Made by a program: the position numbers and the translations under genes | Part shown: one piece after another, positions 51,975-63,125 of the stretch | Numbering within the stretch: the first letter of the stretch is position 1 | Layout: each line of letters begins with the position of its first letter | Notes under the pieces: generated by a model | Database searches by the model: none | What the model saw: only the letters and a program-made list of their open reading frames with translations | What the model was told of the DNA's origin: nothing | NCBI GenBank assembly: GCA_958450365.1 | Contig: CAUEEP010000937.1 | Span: 124,001 to 188,000, forward strand | Length of the DNA: 64,000 bases | Direction of reading: 5' to 3' | Origin: Mesorhabditis belari | Taxonomy: Eukaryota > Nematoda > Chromadorea > Rhabditida > Rhabditidae

Positions 51975-52745
51975 TGTTTTGAAAACTAACGGTAACCCAT
52001 GATTCCTTTTCCGGATATGGCCGATCTGGAAGGCACAGGTCAAGACAGAATATGCGGATTCGGGCATAGCGCGTATTTCTGGAGGACCAAGGCCACCCCG
52101 GAACTGACTGAAGCTCTAGGGTCCTTAACTCTTGGGTAACCCATGATTCCTTTTCCGGATATGGCCGATCTGGAAGGCACAGGTCAAGACAGAATATGCG
52201 GATTCGGGCATAGCGCGTATTTCTGGAGGACCAAGGCCACCCCGGAACTGACTGAAGCTCTAGGGTCCTTAACTCTTGGGTAACCCATGATTCCTTTTCC
52301 GGATATGGCCGATCTGGAAGGCACAGGTCAAGACAGAATATGCGGATTCGGGCATAGCGCGTATTTCTGGAGGACCAAGGCCACCCCGGAACTGACTGAA
52401 GCTCTAGGGTCCTTAACTCTTGGGTAACCCATGATTCCTTCTCCGATATGGCCGATCTGGAACGCACAGGTCAAAGCTCAATATCCAAATTTTATGTTTT
52501 GCGACTTTTTGGAGGACCAAGGCCACCCCGGAACTGACTGAAGCTTTAAGACTCCTTCACACTTGGGTAACCCGCGATTCCTCTCCCGATACTCCCGATC
52601 TGGAAGACACAGATACAGATTTGAGCTAGTACATATGATTTCAGCCAATCCTCTATCTGGGAATGCTCTTCTCCATTTCCCGCCAATGTCACTGTTACTT
52701 ATGGGTTTTAACCACTGCACATTTCCGGTCACCTATTACTCCTCC
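51975..52745 (+). repeat. Dispersed 144-bp-unit element, copy F
   Basis: Near-identical units, CCGATCTGGAAGGCACAGG at 52021, 52165 and 52309 and a diverged unit at 52452; right end CACATTTCCGGTCACC matches the outer end of copy A in inverse. The recent homogenised units keep a 170-codon frame open. Confidence 0.9.
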
Positions 52746-52887
52746 ATAGTAAGGCTTGTCCTGTACCTTGTCCTGTACCTTGTTCTGTAGCTTGTCCTAT
52801 ACCTTGTCCTGTCCTATCCTTCCCTTTCTTCCTTCCCCTTTCTTTCTTTCTCTTCCTTGTACTTCCTCTTTCCTCCCTGCAAGAAGA

Positions 52888-52958
52888 TACCAAATAGCTC
52901 ATTGGTTAGAGCGATTACCTGAAAAGCAAAAAGATCGGTTCAATCCTTCTGGAAATCT
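52888..52958 (+). ncRNA. tRNA-Phe-like locus
   Basis: TAGCTCATTGGTTAGAGCG, loop CTGAAAA (GAA), GGTTCAATCC. Anticodon stem has 3 of 5 pairs and the T stem is weak; a decayed tRNA-Phe is likely. Confidence 0.4.
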
Positions 52959-53464
52959 TTCTTTCCCATTCCTTACTTTTAGATTCCTTTAGAGTCATTC
53001 ATTACTTTAGAATCCTAAAATCTCTGTTTCTTTAAAGTCTGAAGTATCTGTTTATAAAGTTCTTGTTATAACTCTTGTTCTAATGTTTTGAAAGACAAAA
53101 AGGAAAAGAAAAGGCAAAAAAAATACCCAGGCAAATCCCTGAATCTTATTGGTAAACAAATCTTCAATCGTTTAATCGTAATCGTTCAATCGTAAGGCTC
53201 AGTTCTATCAATTTCGTCAAAATTTTGATGATCCGTGATGAAATGAACTAATGAAATAGTTCATTTGATAAGTGGATCATAAAAATGAAGACAAATGAAA
53301 GCAATGAAAGCAATGAAAGCAATTAAAAGTTTAAAATGAAGTGGACACTGGAGAAGATTTCATTTCTTTTCTTTCCTCTTTTGATAGTCATTACTTTGCA
53401 ATGAATGGCGATCATAAAGAGCAAATTGGAGGAGAGAATCAGGAGGGAGATTTAAGGGAAATTG

Positions 53465-53610
53465 TTTCATTTGATTTGATTTGATTTGATTTGATTTGAA
53501 TTCATTTCATTTGAATTTGAATTTGAATTTGATTTGAATTTGAATTTGATTTGATTTGAATTTCATTTGAATTTGATTTGAATTTGATTTAAATTTGAAT
53601 TTGAAAAGAG
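53465..53610. repeat. ATTTGAATTTGA array
   Basis: 5-6 bp TTTGA/ATTTGA units. Confidence 0.85.
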
Positions 53611-53744
53611 GTTTGAAATATTTTTGAGGGAAAGATTGGGAAATAAAACTTGCTTTGCTCTGTGATTTAGTGATTGTTTTAGCTTTAGTCAATGTCAATT
53701 TAATGATTTAACGATTCAGTCAATGGAATCTCCCTCTTTCTAAA

Positions 53745-54665
53745 GTCTAAACCAGTAGAAGAATGGTTTCAATCGATTCACAGACTCCGAACCAGTAGAA
53801 GAATGGTTTCAATCGATTCACAGACTCCGAACCAGTAGGGGAATGGCTCCAATCGATTCACAGACTCCGAACCAGTAGGGGAATGGCTCCAATCGATTCA
53901 CAGACTCCGAACCAGTAGGGGAATGGCCCAATCGATTTACCGACCCCAAACCAGTAGGAGAATGGCTCCAATCGATTCACAGACTCCGAACCAGTAGGGG
54001 AATGGCTCCAATCGATTCACAGACTCCGAACCAGTAGGGGAATGGCTCCAATCGATTCACAGACTCCGAACCAGTAGGGGAATGGCTCCAATCGATTCAC
54101 AGACTCCGAACCAGTAGGGGAATGGCTCCAATCGATTTACCGACCCCAAACCAGTAGGAGAATGGCTCCAATCGATTCACAGACTCCGAACCAGTAGGGG
54201 AATGGCTCCAATCGATTCACAGACTCCGAACCAGTAGGGGAATGGCTCCAATCGATTCACAGACTCCGAACCAGTAGGGGAATGGCTCCAATCGATTTAC
54301 CGACCCCAAACCAGTAGGAGAATGGCTCCAATCGATTCACAGACTCCGAACCAGTAGGGGAATGGCTCCAATCGATTCACAGACTCCGAACCAGTAGGGG
54401 AATGGCTCCAATCGATTCACAGACCCCAAATCAGTAGGAGAATGGCTCCAATCGATTTACCGACCCCAAACCAGTAGGAGAATGGCTCCAATCGATTCAC
54501 AGACTCCGAACCAGTAGGGGAATGGCTCCAATCGATTCACCGACCCCAAATCAGTAGGAGAATGGCTCCAATCAATTCACCGACCCCAAACCAGTAACAG
54601 AATGGCTCCAATCGTTTCACCGACCCCAAACCAGTAACAGAATGGCTCCAATCAATTCACCGACC
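53745..54665. repeat. 40-bp CCAGTAGGGGAATGGCTCCA array
   Basis: About 23 copies (with ATCGATTCACAGACTCCGAA) in two subtypes, CAGACTCCGA and CCGACCCCAA, that alternate in a higher-order pattern. Confidence 0.93.
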
Positions 54666-54694
54666 GGGAAAACCCGTTTAAAATCAAAAACTAG

Positions 54695-54785
54695 TTGAGG
54701 TCGGAGGATCGAACCTGGATCTTCAAAGGTATTTTGGATACCTTTGAACTGTAGACAAGCACGCTCCCGACTGCGTCATGGCGAC
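54695..54785 (-). ncRNA. tRNA-like locus with long hairpin variable arm
   Basis: Minus strand: TGACGCAGTCGGGAGCG, CTTGTCTACAG, an almost perfect 11-bp hairpin TTCAAAGGTAT/ATACCTTTGAA where the variable arm would be, then AGGTTCGATCCT. Recalls nematode long-V-arm tRNAs, but stems elsewhere fail. Confidence 0.4.
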
Positions 54786-55274
54786 TACACCACATCATGG
54801 CGACTACACCACGTCATGGCGACTAACCCAGAAAAACCTGGGTTTTATGGGATTTTCCTGGTTTTTCTGGGAGTTTTTACGGCTTCTAGACGGGTTTTTC
54901 TGGTTTTTCCTGGTTTTTCTAAAACTTGTCTCTTAAAAAGTTCTCGAAAATGTTTCTTGTCATTGTAAATTGTTGATATCAGATTTTCGAAAGCGTAGAA
55001 CAGCTGCCGATTGTCGCTTATGCTTATTGTTTCGCTCGTGAATAATCAATCATCAAATAGACCCTTATCCTCCTTTTATCCACATAATTACAGTCTTTTG
55101 GAACTTCGTTCGATGATTGATGAAGTGTGGAGAGGGATTTTTGGGGGTAGATGATGGGTAAATGTTGGTAAATTTATTAAATGTTGGTAAATTTACGAGA
55201 TGTTGGTAAATTTGGACCACAAAATGTTGATAGTGGAGTTTAAAATGGGGAAAAGCATCGGAAAAGCGTTTAGC

Positions 55275-55440
55275 CACCAAGCTTAGCTCCAAGCTTAGCT
55301 CCAAGCTTAGCTCCAAGCTTAGATCCAAGCTTAGATCCAAGCTTAGATCCAAGCTTAGCTCCAAGCTTCGTCCCAAAGGCCCCAGATCGTCCCAAAGGCC
55401 CCAGATCGTCCCAAAGGCCCCAGATCATCCCAAAGGTCAT
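55275..55440. repeat. 12-bp AAGCTTAGCTCC and 19-bp GTCCCAAAGGCCCCAGATC arrays
   Basis: Two adjacent short arrays. Confidence 0.85.
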
Positions 55441-55754
55441 CATGTTCATTGGATTACCCAAAGAACACAGCTAAAGCTCGACCATAACCTCTAATTACCG
55501 ATTTTTCTCATAATCCCCTATGTTTCTTGTCATGGTATACTAGAAAAAAAAAACGCTTTCTTTGTTTAGGGGGAAAGAGGGTGCAAAATAAAGAGAAAGG
55601 GGTCTAAGGGTGGCAGGTGGCGGTGCTTTTGGATAAGTGAGAGGAGGGAAAAGGGGAACAGAGGCAAGGCAAGGGTTCGCATTCAAATTTTCCCCTCAGC
55701 CTCAACTCTAGAGCACCATTTGGATATATTGGATATGTTTTCTTAAAAGCTTTA

Positions 55755-55862
55755 AATTGTTGTTGCTGTTGCTGCTGTTGTTGCTGTCTGCTGTTGTTGT
55801 TGTTTGCTGTTGTTGTTGTTTCTGCTGCTCTTGTTGCTGCTGCTGTTGCTGTTGTTGCTGGC
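55755..55862. repeat. CTG/TTG triplet tract
   Basis: TTGTTGCTGCTG triplets. Confidence 0.85.
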
Positions 55863-56019
55863 TTTATAATTTGTCTTTTGATATGTGCAATTCCCTTGAT
55901 TGCTCAATGGTTTTAGAAGCCATAGAGTCAACTTGAGCTTTGATTTGATGATTTGTACAACATGATTTGTACAACATGATTTGTACAATGACTTGCACAA
56001 TGACTTGTACAACAGAAAG

Positions 56020-56275
56020 AAATTAATTTGATGCCAATCGGCTGATCCATCGCTTTTCCTTGGCTTTAATGATAGGTTTCTGGTCAGTCGCTTTCTTAGT
56101 TCCATAAGAAGCACCAAGGTTAACAAAATTGTCAATCACAGAGCGGCCAATCTTTTTTGCGATTTCTCATGCGATGCGATACTCAGTCTATTTTCATGAT
56201 AAGCCTCAATTTTTCCTTTCTCAAAATCGATAATGGAACGACGTTCAATTGCTAAATAAATATGGATAATAAGTT
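56020..56275 (-). pseudogene. Tc1/Tc3-like transposase N-terminal fragment
   Basis: On the minus strand, IIDFEKGKIEAYHENRLSI is followed after a frameshift by EIAKKIGRSVIDNFVNLGAS, then YGTKKAT and KRWISRLASN. This is the bipartite paired-like HTH arrangement at the N-terminus of Tc1/mariner-superfamily transposases (the GTKK and I-R-ASN landmarks). No DDE catalytic region follows; it stops in repeats. Decayed. Confidence 0.6.
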
Positions 56276-56404
56276 GAGAAGAACAAGAAAAAACGAAGTA
56301 TAAGATATGAAGTATAAAATATGAAGTATAAGATATGAAGTATAGGATATAAGATAAGGAGAAAGACAATGAGGAAACGGCTTAAGAAATGGATTAGAGA
56401 AGAG

Positions 56405-56785
56405 GGACAGACAAGTTACTAAGGGACGAAATGGAAACCCCTTACCCTAGAGGCATTTGCCAGATCGCGAGCGATTAGGCGGCCACTCAAAGAACGAAGA
56501 GGGATAGACAAGTTACGAAGCGACGAAAGGGAAGCCCTTACCCTAGAGGCATTTGCCAGATCGCGAGCGATTACGCTGCCACTCAAAGAACGAAGAGGGA
56601 CAGACAAGCTACGAAGCAGCGAAATGGAAACCCCTTACCCTAGAGGCATTTGCCAGATCACGAGCGATTACACCGCCACTCAAAGAACGAAGAGGGACAG
56701 ACAAGCTACTCAGGGACGAAATGGAAGCCCCTTACTCTAGAGGCATTTGCCAGATCGCGAGCGATTACGCTGCCACTCAAAGAAC
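56405..56785. repeat. ~97-bp tandem repeat, four copies
   Basis: CCAGATCGCGAGCGATTACG at about 56460, 56556, 56653 and 56750. The last copy runs directly into the dispersed ~150-bp repeat (CACAAAGAACAC). Confidence 0.88.
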
Positions 56786-57089
56786 GCACAAAGAACACTG
56801 ATAGATGTTTCTTTTGTTCTGTATTCTGATTCCCAAATGAGATTTAATGTTAAAAATTGGTGCCTAGGGGTTTTCAGAGTCGTAGAATCTATTGGCAGAG
56901 TTTATTTGAATCATTTTCCCCAAGGAAACTCCCAAGAGGATCGAATTGGCTTCGGTTTCAAAGTGATTTCAAACGCCTCTACTCCTTTGCCGGCAACGAT
57001 AACCCTTTAGCCTTTGTCCTATTCAAATGCATTTCCTTTTCCCCTTTTTCTTTCATCTTTCATCAATTCAATCATCACACGATGTGTTT

Positions 57090-57865
57090 TTGTCTCTTTT
57101 TCTCTCTTTTTCTGTCTTTTTCTGTCGTTTTCTTTCTTTTTCTGTCGTTTTCTTTCTTTTTCTGTCGTTTTCTGTCTTTTTCTTTCTTTTTCTGTCGTTT
57201 TCTCTCTTTTTTCTCATCTTTTTCCTCTCATCCATGTCATTTTCCCATTTTTTTTTCGTTATTGGCGACTTTGTTTGAAATTTGCCGCCAGAAGTCAAAA
57301 AAGAAGGGAATTTGAAGGGAATTCTTTAGCGAATTTGAATCACGAAAGGGTTTTTAAGCGTTTTAAGCATTTCAAAATGTGCTCTTACTTTGCTTTGCTT
57401 TACTAAAAGCCTTTAAAAAAGTTGAGAAATCGAATACACGTTGAAATAACTACACCTTAGGGATTAAAGGCTATCAGTTGCATAAACGTGTGTTCATTTG
57501 TTCACTTTCTAGAGGGGAAACGAGTGAAGAGAGCTATTGGCTTGAAAGAGAGCTATTGGCTAGAGCTAAAGAACTAAAGAACTAGAGAGCTAGAACTAAA
57601 GAGCTAAAAGAAGAGTAAAGGCGAGTCGCGCCGTGATTTATAGCCGCGCGAGCGCGATTGATCCATCTTTTTCCCCCGTTTACTTCTTCCGTTTCAATCA
57701 TTTTCTTTCTCTTTCTCTTTCTCTTTCTCTTTCTCTTCCTCCTCTTCCTCTTCTTCTCCCTCTCTTTCCTCTCTCTCTCTTTCTCTTCCTCTTCTTCTCT
57801 CTCTCTTTCCTCTCTCTCTCTCTTTCCTCTTTCTTCTTCCTCTTCCTCTCTTTTCTCTTTCAATC
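57090..57865. repeat. Pyrimidine tracts
   Basis: TTTCTGTCGTTTTCTTTC units at 57090-57220 and (CTCTTT)n at 57695-57865, with AT-rich sequence between; the short frames here are compositional. Confidence 0.8.
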
Positions 57866-57954
57866 ACACTTCCCAAGTTCATCTCTGTGTTCTTATTCTT
57901 GTTCTTTTTCGTTTTTCAAACTTCTGTTTTCATACTAGTTGAAAAATTCTCAAT

Positions 57955-58195
57955 ATAGCTTTAATCTGGTGCTCATTTTACAGCACACCTTAGCTTAATC
58001 TAGTCCTCATTTTACAGCACACCTTAGCTTAAACTGGTGCTCATTTCACAGCACACCTTAGCTTAATCTGGTGCTCATTCTACAGCATTTCTTAGCTTAA
58101 TCTGGTGCTCACTTTACAGCATTTCTTAGCTTAATCTGGTGCTCATTTCACAGCATTTCTTAGCTTAATCTAGTGCTCATTTTACAACATTTCTG
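57955..58195. repeat. ~35-bp CTCATTTTACAGCACACC array
   Basis: Six to seven copies with TTAGCTTAATCTGGTG. Confidence 0.85.
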
Positions 58196-58419
58196 AACTC
58201 AATTTTCTTTTAAAATTGAATTTGATGATGGTTAAGATCTAGAAAATTCTAGAAATGACTTTATTGGGTCTTTTTTTGTTTGTTGTTTGTTGTTTGTTTG
58301 TTTGTTTCATTAATTCAATAATTCTCGCTTAAATTGATTTACAGCTATCTCAAAACGAATCAAAAATGAAAATTCAATGAACTAACATGAGAACGATCAA
58401 TTTGCATATTCGAAATCAA

Positions 58420-59135
58420 CTTGAAACGCGCCCGTGGCCCAACTTTGGTTGGCCCAACTTTAAGCTCAAATTTCTTGGTGTTGAGCTGTCCAATTTGAAT
58501 CTTCTTTATACCATTAGATTCGCCAAGTCTTTCTCTATCGATTGGTATAAAAACTATTTAAATTGGACAACTCAAAGTCAAGAAATTTGAGTTCAAAGTT
58601 GGATTGCCAATGGCAAAGAGCGGACGCGTATAAAAGGTCTTTTTGGCCCCGCCTCTTTTGCTAATCGATAGAGAAAGACTTGGCGAATCTAATGATATCA
58701 AGGAAATCTAAATTGGACAACCCATAGTCAAGAGATTTGAGTTTAAAGTGGATTGGCAAAAGGGGCGGGGCCAGAAGACCTTTTATACGCTCCTTGCCAT
58801 TGGCAATCCAACTTTGAACTCAAATATCTTGACTTTGAGTTGTCCAATTTAGATTTTCTTGATATCATTAGATGCGCCAAGTCTTTCTCTATCGATTAGC
58901 AAAAGGGGCGGGGCCAGAAAGACCATTTATACGCCCCTACCCCTTCCCCATTGACCCCGCCCCTTCTCCCATTGGCAATCCAACTTTGAACTCAAATTTC
59001 TTGGCTTCGGTTTATCCAATTTAAATAGTTTTTCTACCAATCGATAGAGAAAGACTTGGCAAATCTAATGGTACCAAAATCATCTCAATTGGACAGCTCA
59101 ACACCAAGAAATTTGAGCTTAAAGTTGGGCCAATT
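58420..59135. mobile_element. Cluster of TATCGATTG-family fold-back elements
   Basis: At least four arms carrying AAGTCTTTCTCTATCGATT or its complement, alternating with AGTTGTCCAATTTAGATT and CCCCGCCCCTTTTGC. Members are inserted in or templated from one another; the same family as 7605-7935. Confidence 0.75.
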
Positions 59136-59821
59136 GCAATGGTCGATGGTTGGAACATTCTGTGCTTTTAAGTTGACTTCTCTGAAGCCGAAGTGCATCT
59201 GAGACTGTGAAAAGTGTTTGCGCATCATTTTCGCTATTCATTTTGGAATGTTTCTTTCCCCATTTTCACTCCGCATTTCCCCAAAAAATGGACCCCATCA
59301 ACGGGGCGAAGATTTACGCGTTCCCCTTTTTTTTCTTCTTTTCTTTTTTCTTCTCTTCTTTTTTCCGATCATTTTTGCCTTTTAAATGAGTCCGCAAAGC
59401 CAGCCATACAGTTTTTGGCGATGAAGACGACTTTTTCGATATCGATTCGATGATTTTTCTTGATACTGTAGAGTAAAAACATTGAGATTCAGTCTGAAGG
59501 CGTAAAAACCTTTGTACTCTTTGTACTCTTTGTACTCTTTGTGTACTTTGTGCTTAAAACCCGTAAACGCACCCTTCTAGGGCACTGGTTTCTTTATATT
59601 TTATATAAATACCTCATTTTCCTCTATAAATGCTTCATTTTCTTATAAATACCTCATTTTCTTATATAAATGCCTCATTTTCACGAGGAAAATCGAAGAA
59701 TTCATTTCATTAGAAAGAGAGTGGTTAGATTTGCGTAGAAAAGTTCAAAAAATGTGAAACCTATCGTATTTTATAGTTATTAAATTGGTGAATTGAAAAC
59801 TGTGGGACTTTGAACTAAAAT

Positions 59822-60115
59822 TTAACAACTAGAATATAACAACTAGAATATAACAACTAGAATCTAACAACTAGAATATAACAACTAGAATCTAACAACT
59901 AGAATCTAACAACTAGAATCTAACAACTAGAATCTAACAACTAGAATCTAACAACTAGAATCTAACAACTAGAATATAACAACTAGAATATAACAACTAG
60001 AATATAACAACTAGAATCTAACAACTAGAATCTAACAACTAGAATATAACAACTAGAATTTAACAACTAGAATCTAACAACTAGAATCTAACAACTAGAA
60101 TTTAACAACTAAAAT
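59822..60115. repeat. 14-bp TCTAACAACTAGAA array inside the mariner
   Basis: About 21 units, beginning ~40 bp in from the left mariner terminus. Confidence 0.92.
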
Positions 60116-61157
60116 TGATTCAACAAAAAAATCATCAATTCATTCCATTCCAACCATTCCAAACAATTTCCATTATTATTGACGACTTCTGCCGACTATT
60201 GACGACTACCGACGACCCATTTTACAGGCAATTTACCTGTAAAATGGGCAGAAGGACTCCTCTTTCGTAGTAGGATTTTGGTTTTGAATCGAAAAACTTT
60301 GAAAGTCAAAAACTTTCAAAGCCAATTTTTGACTGCTTCTTCCGAATCTGTGTTCTCTCGCAAGCTCATCCAGAATAAATAGTAATCAAAAGGGGTGAGG
60401 TCCGGACTGTTTGGGGAATGCGCCGGACTGTTTGGGGAATGCGCCGGACTGTTTGGGGAATTTTTTTCCGCCAAAAGTTCCCAAACAAGGCTATTTTAGA
60501 GCGAGTCAGTTTTGCAACATGAGGGCGCGCGTTGTCGTGTCGCGTTGGCGGATGAGAACGATCTTTGACTTGGAGGGCCGATTCTTCTTCAATGAATCAT
60601 TCACGTTTCCCAACTGTTCACTGTATTTGATTGCCTTAACGGCCGTCTTGCTATCTAGCAACTCCCTCCATATCCCAGAAAACGCAGAGCAGAAACTTCT
60701 TCTGGTGCAAATCGGGCTTAAGGTCACTTTCGGGTTTCTCGCCTGGCCCCACCCATTGCCACTTCCTCCGAAAGTTCACAGATAAAACCCATTTCTCATC
60801 TCCTATCACAATTCGAGAAAGAAAAGATTTCCTTTTGTATTGTGAGAGATGGAGGGCAGTGATCGAGGCGCACTGCCACTTCTGGGGATTATTGAGGTGA
60901 TGGGGCACCCAAGTCCCAAGTTTCGATTTAAATCCAAGGGTATGAAGGTGCCTTAGCACTGTAGCATGATCAACCCCTAACTCTTCTCTCAATTCACGCG
61001 ATGATACCCGATGGTCGTTGGTAATGAGTTCGAGTAATTTGGAATCATCCAGTGCCGCTCCACTGCATCTTTCAAAGATTTGTTCCCAGATCGGCAAACC
61101 ATACTCGAGACATTCTTTCGGGAGGTGAGTCCTCCCCCAATATCTTTTTAAAATTAG

Positions 61158-61393
61158 CAGCTGCCAAGCCTGCTAAGCCTGCTAAGCCTGCTAAGCCTGC
61201 TAAGCCTGCTAAGCCTGCTAAGCCTGCTAAGCCTGCTAAGCCTGCTAAGCCTGCTAAGCCTGCTAAGCCTGCTAAGCCTGCTAAGCCTGCTAAGCCTGCT
61301 AAGCCTGCTAAGCCTGCTAAGCCTGCTAAGCCTGCTAAGCCTGCTAAGCCTGCTAAGCCTGCTAAGCCTGCTAAGCCTGCTAAGCCTGCTAAG
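61158..61393. repeat. 9-bp CCTGCTAAG array inside the mariner
   Basis: About 26 near-perfect units splitting the transposase N-terminus; gives artificial Ala-Lys-Pro and Ala-Gly-Leu frames. Confidence 0.95.
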
Positions 61394-61604
61394 CTCCTAC
61401 AAGAGCACAGTCCACTGTGCTTTTTTGGAAATTTGGCATTTCTTGAAAACCAGTTTTTCAATCGCACTGAAAATTTGGATCAAAGCTTGATTTTTGATTC
61501 TCTACAACTTTTCCATTGACACCAAAATGGGTTTCTTTTGAAGAAAGTGCTCAAACTGGGACAGCTGACAGTTTGAGCCCACAGTTTTCAATTCACCAAC
61601 CCAA

Positions 61605-62275
61605 TAAATTAAAAGTAATAATAAATAATAAATAATTTAAAAAGTAATTTAAAAAGTAATTTAAAAAGTAATTAAACAAATTGGGTTTAATTTCATTTTA
61701 CTTTACATCAATTTAAAGGAATTCTCTCTTGAAATAATAAAATTCTGACGACAAATGCCTTTCGGACCGTCCACCGTACTTTCAGACGTTTCCACGCCAA
61801 ACGTCGGAAACTACCGTAACCCGACGCAATAAAGGGACCCCGGAAGAAAGAATTTTTCATTTTTCATTTTTCAGTCTTTTTTTTTTCTTTTTCTTTTTTC
61901 AGTCTTTTTTTTTTCTTTTTCTTTTCTTTTTTTTTCTTTTTCTTTTTCTTTTTTCTTTTTCTTTTTCTTTTTTTCTTTTTCTTTTTCTTTTTCTTTTTCT
62001 TTTTCTTTTCTTTTTCTTTTTTGCTTTTTCTTTTTTCCATAATCCAGCTAATGTAGACTGAATACCTTATTCTAGACTGAATACCTTGATCTAGACTAAA
62101 TACCGTAATCCAGCTAATGTAGACTGAATACCTTATTCTAGACTGAATACCTTGATCTAGACTAAATACCGTAATCCAGCTAATGTAGACTGAATACCTT
62201 ATTCTAGACTGAATACCTTGATCTAGACTAAATACCGTAATCCAGCTAATGTAGACTGAATACCTCATTCTAGGC
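61605..62275. repeat. AT-rich, TTTTTC tract and 64-bp array
   Basis: (CTTTTT)n at 61860-62038, then about 3.5 copies of a 64-bp unit (ACCTTATTCTAGACTGAATA ... CCGTAATCCAGC) to 62275. Confidence 0.85.
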
Positions 62276-62277
62276 TG

Positions 62278-62365
62278 AACGCCAAAATGGATTTCTTTTG
62301 AAGAAAGTGCTCAAACTGTCACATATGACAATAGCCCACAGTTTTCAATTCACTAATCCAATATT
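62278..62365. mobile_element. Solo mariner end fragment
   Basis: Repeats the right terminal ~85 bp of the mariner at 61520-61604 (CAAAATGGATTTCTTTTGAA, then CCACAGTTTTCAATTCAC) with no internal region. A second insertion remnant or a duplicated end. Confidence 0.7.
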
Positions 62366-63009
62366 TTATAGTTTTTATCGATTTTCTTCACAATTATTGA
62401 CTAATTTCTGATCGATTTTAGTCTAAATTTTGAAATATTCATCTTCTTCTCAAGATCTTTACCATCAGCTTTTCTTTAGGATAAAAATAGGCGTGGCTTT
62501 TCATAGCTGATCGAGGTGGGAGGGCGGGGTTTAGAATGAAAGAGCTGAGAAAGCGGCTCACTTGAAAGAAATACTGTGACTACTGTGAAGATTTCGATAT
62601 ATTATCTCCATCTCTATTTCTAAATTATCAACTTTTCTTTATTCTTTCAAGATTCAGCATTTTTCTTTCCCTTTCTCTTCCCCTTAAAATTCAGCGTCTT
62701 TCCCTGTTTTTGTAGAAATTTCTAGAAATTTCTAGAATTGTCTAAAATCTTCTGTATGAGTTTACAGCTTATTTTGTTTATTCAGAGCCATTATAGTACT
62801 TAGTAGAGCTTTGTAAATACTAAGTATAGTTTGTAAATATTAGTAGAGCTTTGTAAATACTAGCTTTGTAAATACTTTGTAACTTTCTAGGTCTAAAATC
62901 GTTTGGATCAGATTATAGGGATAGGGACAATGCAATAGGAAAGCTAGGAAAGCTAGGAAAGTCTAGGAAAGCTTTAGGATCTAGATTCTTGACGATTTCT
63001 GGTCGGATT
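62366..63009. other. Spacer without recognised gene
   Basis: AT-rich, with a minor TTTGTAAATACTAG repeat at 62800-62880. Confidence 0.4.
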
Positions 63010-63125
63010 CGGGTTTGATTCGGATCTGATTCGGGTTTGATTCCTGGTCTGATTCCTGGTCTGATTCCTGGTCTGATTCCTGGCCTGATTCCTGGTCTGA
63101 TTCCTGGCCTGATTCCTGGTCTCAA
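63010..63125. repeat. 12-bp GATTCCTGGTCT array
   Basis: About nine units. Confidence 0.88.

Larger units (their letters stand above)
59780..61604 (-). mobile_element. Mariner element, ends intact, transposase broken
   Basis: Terminal inverted repeats: TTAAATTGGTGAATTGAAAA from 59780 and its counterpart TTTTCAATTCACCAACCCAA ending at 61604, each flanked by the TA target duplication. The minus-strand transposase remains include an HTH (SSRELREELGVDHATVLRHL), the first catalytic Asp in VIGDEKWVL, KPDLHQKKFLLCVFWDMEG, then frameshifts, QRDNARPHVAKL (second Asp) and SPDLTPFDYYLF (third Asp, mariner D34D spacing type). The element is swollen by two minisatellites that arose inside it (59822-60115 and 61158-61393) and by a triplicated 21-bp stretch at 60409-60465. 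Not autonomous. Confidence 0.87.

Noticed and set aside
51955..52467. 170-codon minus-strand frame
   Set aside because: Homogenised 144-bp repeat units (multiple of 3); the same protein-like text is scrambled in other copies.
61052..61519. Ala-Lys-Pro and Ala-Gly-Leu repeat proteins
   Set aside because: 9-bp array inside a mariner; frames are artefacts.
61864..62268. 134-codon minus-strand frame
   Set aside because: TTTTTC tract plus a 64-bp array.
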